Part shown: positions 1-7,319 of the stretch, in pieces | How positions within the stretch are numbered: the stretch's first letter is position 1 | Layout: every line of letters starts with the position of its first letter | Assembly: GCA_016931225.1 (NCBI GenBank) | Contig: JAFGFE010000041.1 | Coordinates: 1 to 43,089 of the forward strand | Source: Candidatus Zymogenaceae bacterium | GTDB lineage: Bacteria > Desulfobacterota > Zymogenia > Zymogenales > Zymogenaceae | Reading direction: 5' to 3' | DNA: 43,089 nt | Notes under the pieces: model-generated | Databases searched by the model: none | What the model saw: the letters and a program-made list of their open reading frames with translations, nothing else | What the model was told of the DNA's origin: nothing | Made by a program: the position numbers and the translations under genes

Positions 1-59
1 CTCCTTCAACTTTTTGAGTTGTTTGCCAGGAGGTATCTGACCACCTTTCTTTTCAACTG

Positions 60-1178
60 TCAAGTCAAGTTAATCTTGTCACACATAGCAGGACTCTCAA
101 AGTTTCCCTTCCTTCTCATTTCCATTTCGCCGATGTAAAAGTCCCCAGCTTCAAAATATCTTCCGGTTTCCTCGTAATTCATGCGAAGCTGTGTATACAG
201 CCTGTAAACTTCGTAATGATAATTTTCCTTATTATTTTTGAGTTTCTCTAAACCGCGGGCAATCCAGTTTTTTATCTTGCTCCTTCTGCTCATTAATTTA
301 TCTATAATCCATCTCAATGTATTTTGGAATACACCACACTGAAACGTGTCATCATACACCATGCACGGCTTCTTATGCCTGATGGAGCCGTATTCCCTGT
401 TGGTCCAGTAGACTTCATGAAAATTGATCCATCTTAAATCAGTTCTGAGAAAACGAGTTTTCCCAAGATTAACTCCATCAAAAGTAATGCTGTCTCTATT
501 TTCATAACTTACATTTATAAAAATAACCTTTGAATCGTTGGAAAAGTTTTTCTCTATAAATGCGATGCTGCCACCAGAAAGTACTTTAATACCGTAAAAA
601 CGTACACATTTTTCAAACAGAGTTCCTTTGTTGAAATATGTTTTTCCGTGGAAAGAAACCTCAGAGAAGCGTGCATTGCCTTTAAAACGTGTATGAGCAA
701 AATGAGCTGTTTTTAAAAAACTGGCTTTGAAAAAGTCAACATCTTCCGAAAAATGTGTATCTCCAAAATAAGCGTCTCCATTGAAAAATACGTTTTCGAA
801 ATCAACTCTTCTGATAAACTGAGCTCCTTCAAAAGAAACATATTCATTGAATTTATATTTCTGAAATTTTGCCTCGCAATAAAATTTTGATTTTACAAAG
901 AAAGTTCTAGAATGAATAGATCGGACTGATTCATCAAGTTCTTCAAACTTGAAATTTTCAGGAAAAATGAAGCCGCAAAACTCATTGTCACCGTCTGAAA
1001 AGAATAATTCTAAAAAAAGTCTGGTGAATCTTTCACAGTCTTTATTTTTATCGTCAAAATGAAAGAAACAAAGTGTTTCCCCTTCGGAGTTTGTTTGTTC
1101 GTCAAACTGATGTGGGCATCTACGTATAACGCTGTGATCATTTTCGTTATCCCAGTATTCCATTCTGTAATCACACAT
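60..1178 (-). CDS. pentapeptide-repeat protein with N-terminal Cys/His motif
   Basis: The 372-residue product has a central stretch (about residues 90-195) of degenerate pentapeptide repeats. Phenylalanine recurs every five residues, with small residues or Asn/Asp between, as in VSFEGAQF, VDFENVFF and AYFGDTHF. These repeats fold as a right-handed quadrilateral beta-helix. The N-terminus has a C-P-H ... C-F-F-H arrangement, often seen ahead of pentapeptide repeats and perhaps metal-binding. The C-terminal third contains YTQLRMNYEETGRYFEAGDFY, a segment common in this family before membrane helices, but the protein stops about 25 residues later and I see no transmembrane segment, so it may be a shortened version. 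The start at 1178 has a GGATGG ribosome-binding-site candidate. The gene is much more AT-rich than its neighbours, suggesting transfer. The function is unknown. Confidence 0.82.
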   Translation of the reverse strand: MCDYRMEYWDNENDHSVIRRCPHQFDEQTNSEGETLCFFHFDDKNKDCERFTRLFLELFFSDGDNEFCGFIFPENFKFEELDESVRSIHSRTFFVKSKFYCEAKFQKYKFNEYVSFEGAQFIRRVDFENVFFNGDAYFGDTHFSEDVDFFKASFLKTAHFAHTRFKGNARFSEVSFHGKTYFNKGTLFEKCVRFYGIKVLSGGSIAFIEKNFSNDSKVIFINVSYENRDSITFDGVNLGKTRFLRTDLRWINFHEVYWTNREYGSIRHKKPCMVYDDTFQCGVFQNTLRWIIDKLMSRRSKIKNWIARGLEKLKNNKENYHYEVYRLYTQLRMNYEETGRYFEAGDFYIGEMEMRRKGNFESPAMCDKINLT

Positions 1179-1371
1179 ATCAATCCATCCACTATTTAAG
1201 GATGTTGAATGCTATTTCGGCTTAAATAATCCACCCCCTGAGCGACACGTCCCTTCGATCATGTACTCCCCCGAGAATTTCTCACTATGGGGAGGGGAAA
1301 AATGCAATGCTCATGCAATACTGTTAATCAAGATATTTCTCTCTGTTTTGTAAAATTAAGCAATTCATTTG

Positions 1372-1398
1372 TCAAGCATTTTATACACAAATGCTTGA
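1372..1398. promoter_or_regulatory. inverted repeat, candidate operator
   Basis: Two perfect 10-bp arms, TCAAGCATTT and AAATGCTTGA, flank a 7-nt spacer (TATACAC). Two-fold symmetry of this size suits a dimeric DNA-binding protein. It lies about 175 bp upstream of the GntR/FCD regulator gene, so autoregulation by that protein is the simplest guess. An RNA hairpin is also possible. The role is inferred from position and symmetry only. Confidence 0.45.
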
Positions 1399-1501
1399 TT
1401 ATTTATATGACTTATACCTGGACGGTTTTCTCGAAGAAAAGAGAGCGGAATCGAAGCCCTCCGCTGGGCGCTCGGAAAAAACAAGCGTTATAAAATATCC
1501 C

Positions 1502-1530
1502 TTGACACGGAGAAGAAAGTCCGGTAAGAG
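1502..1530 (+). promoter_or_regulatory. candidate sigma70-type promoter of the GntR gene
   Basis: A consensus -35 hexamer TTGACA (1502-1507) is followed after 17 nt by TAAGAG (1525-1530), a poor -10 match. It sits about 40 bp before the GntR start codon. The -35 is convincing and the -10 is not. Confidence 0.3.
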
Positions 1531-1572
1531 AAGAAGAAACATCAGACCATATGACCATTAGCGTGGAGCACC

Positions 1573-2265
1573 ATGGAACCGATCAGCAGAACCAATATAT
1601 CAAAATCGATCGTCGACCAGGTTGTCGATCTTATCGCCAGCGGTGAATACCGCCCGGGGCAGCGGCTTCCGTCGGAACGGGAGCTGATGGAGACCCTGGG
1701 CGTGGGGCGGTCCTCCATCCGGGAGGCCTTCCAGGCGTTAGCGATCATGGGCCTCATCGACATCCGCCCAGGCCAGGGGACCTTCGTCCGGGAGATCACC
1801 ACCGATGTGATCATCCGAAGCAACGTCTTTGCGCCACTGCTGACCCCCGAGGCAACCGGCGAGCTGGTGGAGGCCCGCCTGGCGGTCGAGCCGACCATCG
1901 CCGCACTAGCGGCCCAGCGGCACACGGAAGAGGAGCTCTCGGCCGTCGACGACATTCTCTCCCACTGCGAGCGGGCGCTTGCCTCGGGGGAGCCGGTCTA
2001 CAGCCTCTCCGCCTCGTTTCACCTGTTGATCGCCCGGGCGTCGCACAATACCGTCTTTATCCGCTTCATGGAGACCCTCGCCACCCTGATGGCCGCCCGG
2101 GGCGCCCGCATAGAGGAGCACACGGACTTCATACATTGGGAGCTGGAATCCCACCGGACGGTGCGGGACGCGGTGGCGGCAAGGGACGGCGATGCGGCAC
2201 GAAAGGTGATGGAGGAGCATATCATTGAATCGTCACGCTTCTACTTCGAGGTGGGGGGCGTGTAG
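1573..2265 (+). CDS. GntR-family transcriptional regulator, FadR/FCD type
   Basis: The 230-residue protein has the layout of FadR-subfamily GntR regulators. A winged helix-turn-helix fills about residues 8-75, with RLPSERELMETLGVGRSSIR and a wing ending RPGQGTFVRE. An all-helical FCD ligand domain (about 90-225) follows. The FCD domain keeps histidines in FHLLIARASHN and the C-terminal VMEEHI segment; in this family such residues bind a metal that contacts carboxylate ligands. The start has a GGAG element 5 nt upstream. FCD regulators usually respond to organic or sugar acids and control the adjacent genes, so the likely target is the symporter-to-symporter run downstream, and perhaps its own promoter through the inverted repeat at 1372-1398. 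The effector cannot be told from sequence. Confidence 0.93.
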   Translation: MEPISRTNISKSIVDQVVDLIASGEYRPGQRLPSERELMETLGVGRSSIREAFQALAIMGLIDIRPGQGTFVREITTDVIIRSNVFAPLLTPEATGELVEARLAVEPTIAALAAQRHTEEELSAVDDILSHCERALASGEPVYSLSASFHLLIARASHNTVFIRFMETLATLMAARGARIEEHTDFIHWELESHRTVRDAVAARDGDAARKVMEEHIIESSRFYFEVGGV

Positions 2266-2603
2266 CACCGTTTCGGGGCGGGCCCCTTCGGACGCCCGGC
2301 CGGATGAGTCAAGTGGCTGGGCGAAGCGTTGGGTTTTCCCTGCGGGATTCCCTCGGTATGCGTGACAACGGTCCCGCACGCAGGGCCCCTTTCACGAATG
2401 CCCGTTCTCGCCGCCGGGCGTGTTAACCGAGGCCGGATTTGTCCTCGGCGTTGCCGCCTGTTAGCCCGTCCCCGGCAAAAAGCCGGCGGGGCGGCAGGGC
2501 CGGGTCGAGCAGGGAGCGGTGAGTGAGTACGCATCATTTATAAAATATATGACGTGATAGAAAACCGTATTCCGCCTTACCTGCACAGAGGAGGGATCGA
2601 CTC
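2266..2603. other. 338-nt GC-rich intergenic region with AT-rich box
   Basis: No credible gene is seen. Open frames on both strands here are short and arginine/proline-rich, as expected from chance in GC-rich DNA. The gap ends in an AT-rich patch (TATAAAATATATGACG, about 2540-2555) that stands out from its surroundings and may be the promoter of the downstream symporter. No convincing terminator follows the GntR gene. Confidence 0.5.
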
Positions 2604-3974
2604 ATGAGCGCTCACACATCCATCGCCTCGTCCGAGCGGCTTTCCGCATGGACGAAGATAAAGTACGCGTTCGCCGGCCTGGGCGGCGGCATGACCGACC
2701 TGCCCCTGGATATTCTCCTGCTCCCCTTTTATACCGAGGTGCTGGGCGTGCCCACGGCCATCGCCGGGTGGGTCGCCCTGGCTGCGGGCGTCTGGGACGC
2801 CGTCACCGACCCGGTCATGGGTACCCTGTCGGACGCAACCCGCACGCGCATGGGGCGGCGCAGGGTCTATTTCCTCATCGGCGCCGTGCCTCTCGGGTTC
2901 AGCTTCTGGTGGCTGTTCAACCCGTTCATGTCTAACTTCGCGGCGTCGTTTTTGGCGGCGTTTTTGATCTTCCGCCTGTCACTGACGATGGTGCTCATCC
3001 CTCACTTTGCCCTGGGGGCGGAGCTCTCCCCCAACTACGACGAGCGCACCAGCATCATGGGGTACAACCGGGGGTTCTGGATTTTGGGGCTGCTGTTCGG
3101 GGTGTTCATCCCGGTGGCGCTGATGGAGGTCTATACCGATGATCCCCACAAGCCCTACGCCATGATGGGCCTGATCATGGGGATCTTCATCATATTCAGC
3201 GTCCTGGTTACCTTCTTCGGCACGAAGGAGAATCCGGAGTGCTGGCGTGAGACCAGGCGGGTGTCCTACCTCCAGGGTCTAAAAATACTGTTCAAAAACA
3301 AACCCTATGTGATCGTCCAGGTGGCCTACCTCCTGTACCACACCGCCCAGGCGATCCCGGTGACCCTCCTGTTCTACTACGCGGTTCACTGGCTGCACAT
3401 TTCAGAATCGGACATGCTGCTCTCCATTCCCTTCTATCTGGTTCTCGCCATCGTCAGCGTGCCGCTGTGGGTAAAATTTACTCAGAAGACCAATAAGAAG
3501 CTGGCGTTCGGCGCGGCCCTGTTCGTCTCAACCATGGGCGCGCTGTTGTTCCTGACCGTGCCCGAGGGCGGGGCCGCCGTCCTCTTCTACTGCCTGATGG
3601 GATTCATGGGCGTCGGCTACGGCGGCATGATGACGATCCCCAGCTCCATCCTGGCCGACGTGGTGGACGTGGACGAGCTGAAGACCGGCGAGCGGCGGGA
3701 GGGGCTCTACTTCGGCACCTGGGACTTCATCCGCAAGCTGGCCTCGAACCTGGGCAAGTGGGCGCCGATGATGGGGCTTGCGCTCCTGGGATACATCGAG
3801 GGGGCGGAGGATCAGCTCCCGTCGGTGCGGGAGGGCATCAGGCTGATGTTCTCCGTCGGTCCGGCGATCGTGTTTCTCATCGGTGTTGCGGTGATGCTGA
3901 AGTTCCCCATAACCCGGGCGGAGCACGACGACATCAGAAAACAGCTCGACGAGATGAGACGAAAGGGGGAATAG
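2604..3974 (+). CDS. GPH-family sugar:cation symporter (MFS), copy 1
   Basis: The 456-residue polytopic membrane protein has about 12 hydrophobic segments. It carries the GPH (glycoside-pentoside-hexuronide:cation symporter) signature near residues 65-90, D-A-V-T-D-P-V-M-G ... S-D-x-T-R-T-x-x-G-R-R-R. It also has the family's cytoplasmic loop DVVDVDELKTGERREG before the eleventh or so helix. The family moves sugars, glycosides or uronides across the inner membrane with H+ or Na+. The start has AGGAGG upstream (about 2588). The next gene begins only 4 nt after the stop, so the two are surely co-transcribed. It is closely similar along its length to the symporter at 7320-8669, so the two look like paralogues with related substrates. 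The substrate is unknown. Confidence 0.93.
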   Translation: MSAHTSIASSERLSAWTKIKYAFAGLGGGMTDLPLDILLLPFYTEVLGVPTAIAGWVALAAGVWDAVTDPVMGTLSDATRTRMGRRRVYFLIGAVPLGFSFWWLFNPFMSNFAASFLAAFLIFRLSLTMVLIPHFALGAELSPNYDERTSIMGYNRGFWILGLLFGVFIPVALMEVYTDDPHKPYAMMGLIMGIFIIFSVLVTFFGTKENPECWRETRRVSYLQGLKILFKNKPYVIVQVAYLLYHTAQAIPVTLLFYYAVHWLHISESDMLLSIPFYLVLAIVSVPLWVKFTQKTNKKLAFGAALFVSTMGALLFLTVPEGGAAVLFYCLMGFMGVGYGGMMTIPSSILADVVDVDELKTGERREGLYFGTWDFIRKLASNLGKWAPMMGLALLGYIEGAEDQLPSVREGIRLMFSVGPAIVFLIGVAVMLKFPITRAEHDDIRKQLDEMRRKGE

Positions 3975-3978
3975 ACCA

Positions 3979-4764
3979 ATGAGATACCTGGTTGTAGAGG
4001 CCCACCCCGACGACATGGTCTTTTTCTGCGGCGGAACCGTGGCCCGGCTCATCGAGAAGGGCCACGAGATATTCGTCCTGACAATCACCGATGGTCAGCA
4101 GGGTACCCTGAATCCGACGTACGATACGACCCAAAAACTCGCAGACATCATGCGAGCCGAGCACGCAAGGGCGTGCACATCCCTGGGGGTGAAAGATGTG
4201 ACGTTCACAGGGCTCATGAATCATTTTCTGGAGAACACCCACGAGCTTCGGGAGATCATCGTCCGACACGTCCGGGAGGTGCAGCCCGGCGCGGTCTTCA
4301 CCCTGGATCCGTGGAATCAGGACGAGAACCCGGACCACCGGGCCGTGGGCATGGCGACCCTGGAGGCCTGCTCGTTTTCCCACATGCACCTGTTTCACCC
4401 GGAGCATCTCGACCAGGGACTGAAAACGGCGATGGTCGCGAAGGTGATCCTCTACAAGACCGACCGGCCCAACAGCTACTACGATATCTCAAGCACCCTC
4501 GCAAGGAAGGTCGAGGCGGCGCTGGCCTATGAGAGCCAGATCGAGCTGATGCGGGACGAGGGGATACGCCGCCTCGAGGTATTGGGGAAGAGCCATCCGC
4601 TTTTCGAGGGGGATTTCGCACAGATCGTCGGCGGCGGCGTGCAGGGCATGGCCGCCGAGGCCGGAATGAGTGCGGGCCTCGAGGCGGCGGAGGCATTCCA
4701 CGTGCGGGGCCTGGGCATCCTTGAGAACATCAAGGAGCTCATCGGCGGCCTCGACGTCGAATAA
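3979..4764 (+). CDS. PIG-L (LmbE-like) family deacetylase
   Basis: The 261-residue protein begins with a Rossmann-like strand and the PIG-L motif AHPDD (residues 8-12). The second conserved histidine lies in DENPDHRAVG (His120). His9, Asp12 and His120 are the expected zinc ligands and Asp11 the general base. Known members remove N-acetyl groups from amino sugars such as GlcNAc-inositol, GlcNAc-malate or diacetylchitobiose, or act on related amides. No signal peptide is present, so it should act in the cytoplasm on an imported substrate, consistent with the symporter gene ending 4 nt upstream. The likely role here is removing an acetyl or other acyl group from an amino-bearing sugar or conjugate. 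The exact substrate is not visible. Confidence 0.9.
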   Translation: MRYLVVEAHPDDMVFFCGGTVARLIEKGHEIFVLTITDGQQGTLNPTYDTTQKLADIMRAEHARACTSLGVKDVTFTGLMNHFLENTHELREIIVRHVREVQPGAVFTLDPWNQDENPDHRAVGMATLEACSFSHMHLFHPEHLDQGLKTAMVAKVILYKTDRPNSYYDISSTLARKVEAALAYESQIELMRDEGIRRLEVLGKSHPLFEGDFAQIVGGGVQGMAAEAGMSAGLEAAEAFHVRGLGILENIKELIGGLDVE

Positions 4765-4794
4765 CGGATTGACCGCAACGGGGAGATACGCACC

Positions 4795-6036
4795 ATGACA
4801 TACACCTATCGATGCACAGGCTGCGGCGGCGTTTTCGGGGGGGAGAAGTTTCTCTCCCGCTGCGCCGAATGCAACGGCGTGCTGCTCATCGAGCCGGACT
4901 TTTCGGGGAGGGAGAAGGAGCTGCGGGAGCTTTTCGACGGGACTGTTTCCGACATGTGGAAATACGTCCCCCTGCTCCCGGTTTCGGCCCCCGCCCCCGG
5001 AGAGGGGCTTTTTGAGGGGGGAACGCCGCTGATCGAGTCCCGGCGGATCGCGGGGGAGTGCCGCGTCTCCCCCCTTGTCTTCAAGGTGGAGATACCGAAT
5101 CCCACAGGCTCGTTTAAGGATCGCCAGGTCGCCGTGGGGATTCAGAAGGCGAGGGAGGTCGGCGCGGATACGGTGGCGGTGATTTCCTCCGGGAACGTGG
5201 CGGCGGCGGCGTCGGCACTGGCGGCGAGATACGGACTTCGGTGCCTGGTCTTCGTCCCCTCCACGGCGCCCGTGGAAAAGCTCACCCAGTCGGGGGTCAC
5301 GGGCGCCCGGGTCATCCGGGTGGATACCGAGTCGTCGTCCGTGGTCATGGGGCTTGTGGACGATGCCTGCAAAGAGCGGGGGTGGATGCACCTCTCCACC
5401 GCCGGGAGCATCAATCCCTTCGCGGTGGAGGGGTCGAAGACCATCGCCTACGAGCTGTTCGACCAGACGGGCGGGCGGCTTCCCGAGGTGATCTTCGTTC
5501 CGGTGGGGGGAGGGGGGCTCTTGGGGGGGCTCTATCGGGGATTCTGCGATCTCATTGCACTGGGCCTGATCGAGAAATCCCCCAGGCTGGTGGGTGTTCA
5601 GGCCGAGGGGTGCGCACCCCTGGTGCGGGCGATCACCGACGGGCTGGACGCCGATCGCATCATGGCTGAACCCTGGAAGAATCCGAAGACCGTCGCCGGC
5701 GGAATCGCCGACGATATCCTCTTCGACGCCCACCGGGCGCTGCCGGCGGTGCGGGAGTCCAAAGGCTCCGCCGTCGCCGTGACCGATTCGGAGATCATGG
5801 ACGCCGTGTCCCTCTTGGCGTCGAGGGAGGGGATATTCGCGGAACCCTCCGGCGCCGCCTCCCTGGCGGGATTCATGCGGATGGCCGTCGGGGAAGGCAG
5901 AGATAAGTATAAGAATGCATGCTGCCTGATCACCGGCTCCGGGTTGAAAGACATGGACGCCGCCGGTCGGATCGGCGCACGGATTACCCCCGTTAAACCG
6001 GAACTCAAAGACATTCTGGATATAGCCTTGATATGA
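4795..6036 (+). CDS. threonine-synthase-like PLP-dependent enzyme with zinc ribbon
   Basis: The 413-residue protein belongs to fold-type II PLP enzymes (threonine synthase, threonine/serine dehydratase, diaminopropionate lyase). The N-terminus has a zinc-ribbon-like pair of C-x2-C motifs (Cys7, Cys10, Cys23, Cys26), as in many archaeal-type threonine synthases. The PLP lysine is Lys108 in NPTGSFKDR, SSGNVAAAAS binds the substrate carboxylate, and the phosphate-binding loop is VGGGGLLGG (about 236-244). This resembles threonine synthase more than dehydratases, but the catabolic setting (symporters, PIG-L deacetylase, M20 hydrolase) suggests beta-elimination or replacement on another amino acid or amino sugar acid. 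A housekeeping threonine synthase would normally sit with hom and thrB. Its last codons overlap the next gene by 4 nt. Confidence 0.88.
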   Translation: MTYTYRCTGCGGVFGGEKFLSRCAECNGVLLIEPDFSGREKELRELFDGTVSDMWKYVPLLPVSAPAPGEGLFEGGTPLIESRRIAGECRVSPLVFKVEIPNPTGSFKDRQVAVGIQKAREVGADTVAVISSGNVAAAASALAARYGLRCLVFVPSTAPVEKLTQSGVTGARVIRVDTESSSVVMGLVDDACKERGWMHLSTAGSINPFAVEGSKTIAYELFDQTGGRLPEVIFVPVGGGGLLGGLYRGFCDLIALGLIEKSPRLVGVQAEGCAPLVRAITDGLDADRIMAEPWKNPKTVAGGIADDILFDAHRALPAVRESKGSAVAVTDSEIMDAVSLLASREGIFAEPSGAASLAGFMRMAVGEGRDKYKNACCLITGSGLKDMDAAGRIGARITPVKPELKDILDIALI

Positions 6037-7259
6037 AAGACAAAACGCCGAAAGCTGGGAAGGGCGCCGCTGCGAGCGGCGCCGGGAAATTTGCGATCGA
6101 TCCCGATACTGTCATCGACTTTCTCCGATCGATTCTCGTCATCAACACGGAAAATCCCCCGGGAAACGAGGAGCCGGTGGCCCGGGTGATCGCGGGTCGC
6201 CTGATGCCCCTGGGATTCGAGGTTGAATTTTTTGAGCCGGAACCGAAGCGAACAAGCCTTTTGGCGGTGCTCCGGGGGGAGGGGGGCGGCAGGTCGCTTT
6301 TGATGAACGGTCACATCGATATCGGCCCCATCGGTGAGGGATGGACGAAGGACCCCCTCGCGGGAGAAATAGAGGACGGGAAGATATACGGTCGGGGCAC
6401 CGGAGACATGAAGTCCGGCGTCGCCGCGATGGTCTGCGCCGCCGAGGCGGTTGTCGCATCAAGACTGAAGCGACGGGGAGATCTCTACCTGACATTCGTT
6501 GCCGACGAAAGCTCCGGCGGACACAAGGGAAGCGGCTATCTAATCCGCCGGGCGAAGATCGATGCGGATATGGGGGTTATCTGTGAACCCAGCGGCGGCC
6601 ACATCGGCATCGCTCATCGGGGTACGGTCTGGGTATCGGTGGAGGTAATCGGAAAATCGGGTCAGGCCACGAAACCGAACTCCGGCGTAAACGCCATTTC
6701 CTGTGCCGCCGGGGTGATTGCCGCCCTGGACCGAGAGCTGCCGCCCATTCTGAAAGAGATACGTCATCCCATTCTCCCCGAACCGTGCTTCAACTTCGGG
6801 ACCATCGCCGGCGGGATAAAGACAAATGTCATCGCCGATCGATGCTCCTTCACCATCGACAGGCGGACGATCCCGGGAGAACGCACGGAAGAGGTGATCG
6901 AGCAGGTGCGCACCATCGCCGATCGGGCGCTTCTGGGCACCGGGGCGCAGGTTACGGTGAAAGCCGAGATGGTGGTGGAGGCCTCGGAGGTGTCGCCCGA
7001 TCTGCCGATCATCGACGAGTGCAAAAGGGCGATGGCGAAGGTGGTGGACATGGAGCCGCTGTTGGGCGGAGGCGGCGGATTCACCGACGCACACTGGTTT
7101 ACGAACGACCTGGGCATCCCGACGGTCATCTTCGGCCCCTGGTATCTCCACTTCGGAGACGGGAGCATCTCGGACATTCCGGACGAGTATAATTATATCG
7201 AGGATATCATTACGGGTACCACCGTGTACGCGCATTTGATTGCAAATATCATCGGATAG
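6033..7259 (+). CDS. M20-family (ArgE/DapE-like) hydrolase, noncanonical metal site
   Basis: The 408-residue protein has the M20 two-domain plan: catalytic domain, dimerisation insert (about 190-300), catalytic domain. Relative to Haemophilus DapE it keeps His94 and Asp96 (NGHIDIG), bridging Asp125 (GRGTGDMKSG), general base Glu159 and Glu185 (CEPSGG). The usual second glutamate of the Glu-Glu pair is Ser160. The usual C-terminal ligand histidine aligns with Asp381, before PDEYNYIEDI. The usual active-site histidine of the dimerisation domain aligns with Gln211. Both ligands of one metal site thus appear replaced. Family members cleave N-acyl or peptide bonds of amino acids. The start overlaps the upstream stop (ATGA), giving translational coupling. 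The replaced positions come from a by-eye alignment. Confidence 0.88.
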   Translation: MKDKTPKAGKGAAASGAGKFAIDPDTVIDFLRSILVINTENPPGNEEPVARVIAGRLMPLGFEVEFFEPEPKRTSLLAVLRGEGGGRSLLMNGHIDIGPIGEGWTKDPLAGEIEDGKIYGRGTGDMKSGVAAMVCAAEAVVASRLKRRGDLYLTFVADESSGGHKGSGYLIRRAKIDADMGVICEPSGGHIGIAHRGTVWVSVEVIGKSGQATKPNSGVNAISCAAGVIAALDRELPPILKEIRHPILPEPCFNFGTIAGGIKTNVIADRCSFTIDRRTIPGERTEEVIEQVRTIADRALLGTGAQVTVKAEMVVEASEVSPDLPIIDECKRAMAKVVDMEPLLGGGGGFTDAHWFTNDLGIPTVIFGPWYLHFGDGSISDIPDEYNYIEDIITGTTVYAHLIANIIG

Positions 7260-7260
7260 C

Positions 7261-7319
7261 GTTAAAATCAGATAAATAATAGTCAAATAAATATTATAAT
7301 AGTATAGGTGAGGACGGCA
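7261..7319 (+). promoter_or_regulatory. AT-rich promoter-like box before symporter copy 2
   Basis: A 48-nt stretch almost lacking G and C separates the M20 stop from the symporter. It includes TATAAT at 7295-7300, but no clear -35 lies 17 nt upstream. AGGTGAGG (7306-7313) is a good ribosome-binding site for the ATG at 7320. An internal promoter here would let the second symporter be expressed separately. Confidence 0.4.

Larger units (their letters stand above)
1179..1572. other. 394-nt intergenic region between divergent genes
   Basis: This AT-rich gap separates the minus-strand pentapeptide gene from the plus-strand GntR gene, so it should hold both promoters. It contains a near-perfect inverted repeat at 1372-1398, a small stem at 1444-1465 (AGCGGA/TCCGCT, 10-nt loop) and a TTGACA hexamer at 1502-1507. 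A 63-codon reading frame from 1302 has a good ribosome-binding sequence but no recognisable protein character, so I treat the gap as noncoding. Confidence 0.6.

Noticed and set aside
1444-1465. Small stem (AGCGGA/TCCGCT) as a riboswitch or terminator
   Set aside because: Six pairs with a 10-nt loop and no T-run or conserved core are too little to call.
1302-1493. Possible 63-residue gene with a GGGGAGGGG ribosome-binding site
   Set aside because: It spans the candidate operator and promoter region, shows no protein-like composition, and its strong-looking site may be chance. Conservation in relatives would be needed to revive it.
4489-5733. 414-codon minus-strand frame opposite the deacetylase and PLP-enzyme genes
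   Set aside because: It crosses two well-supported plus-strand genes and is rich in Pro, Gly and Arg without motifs.
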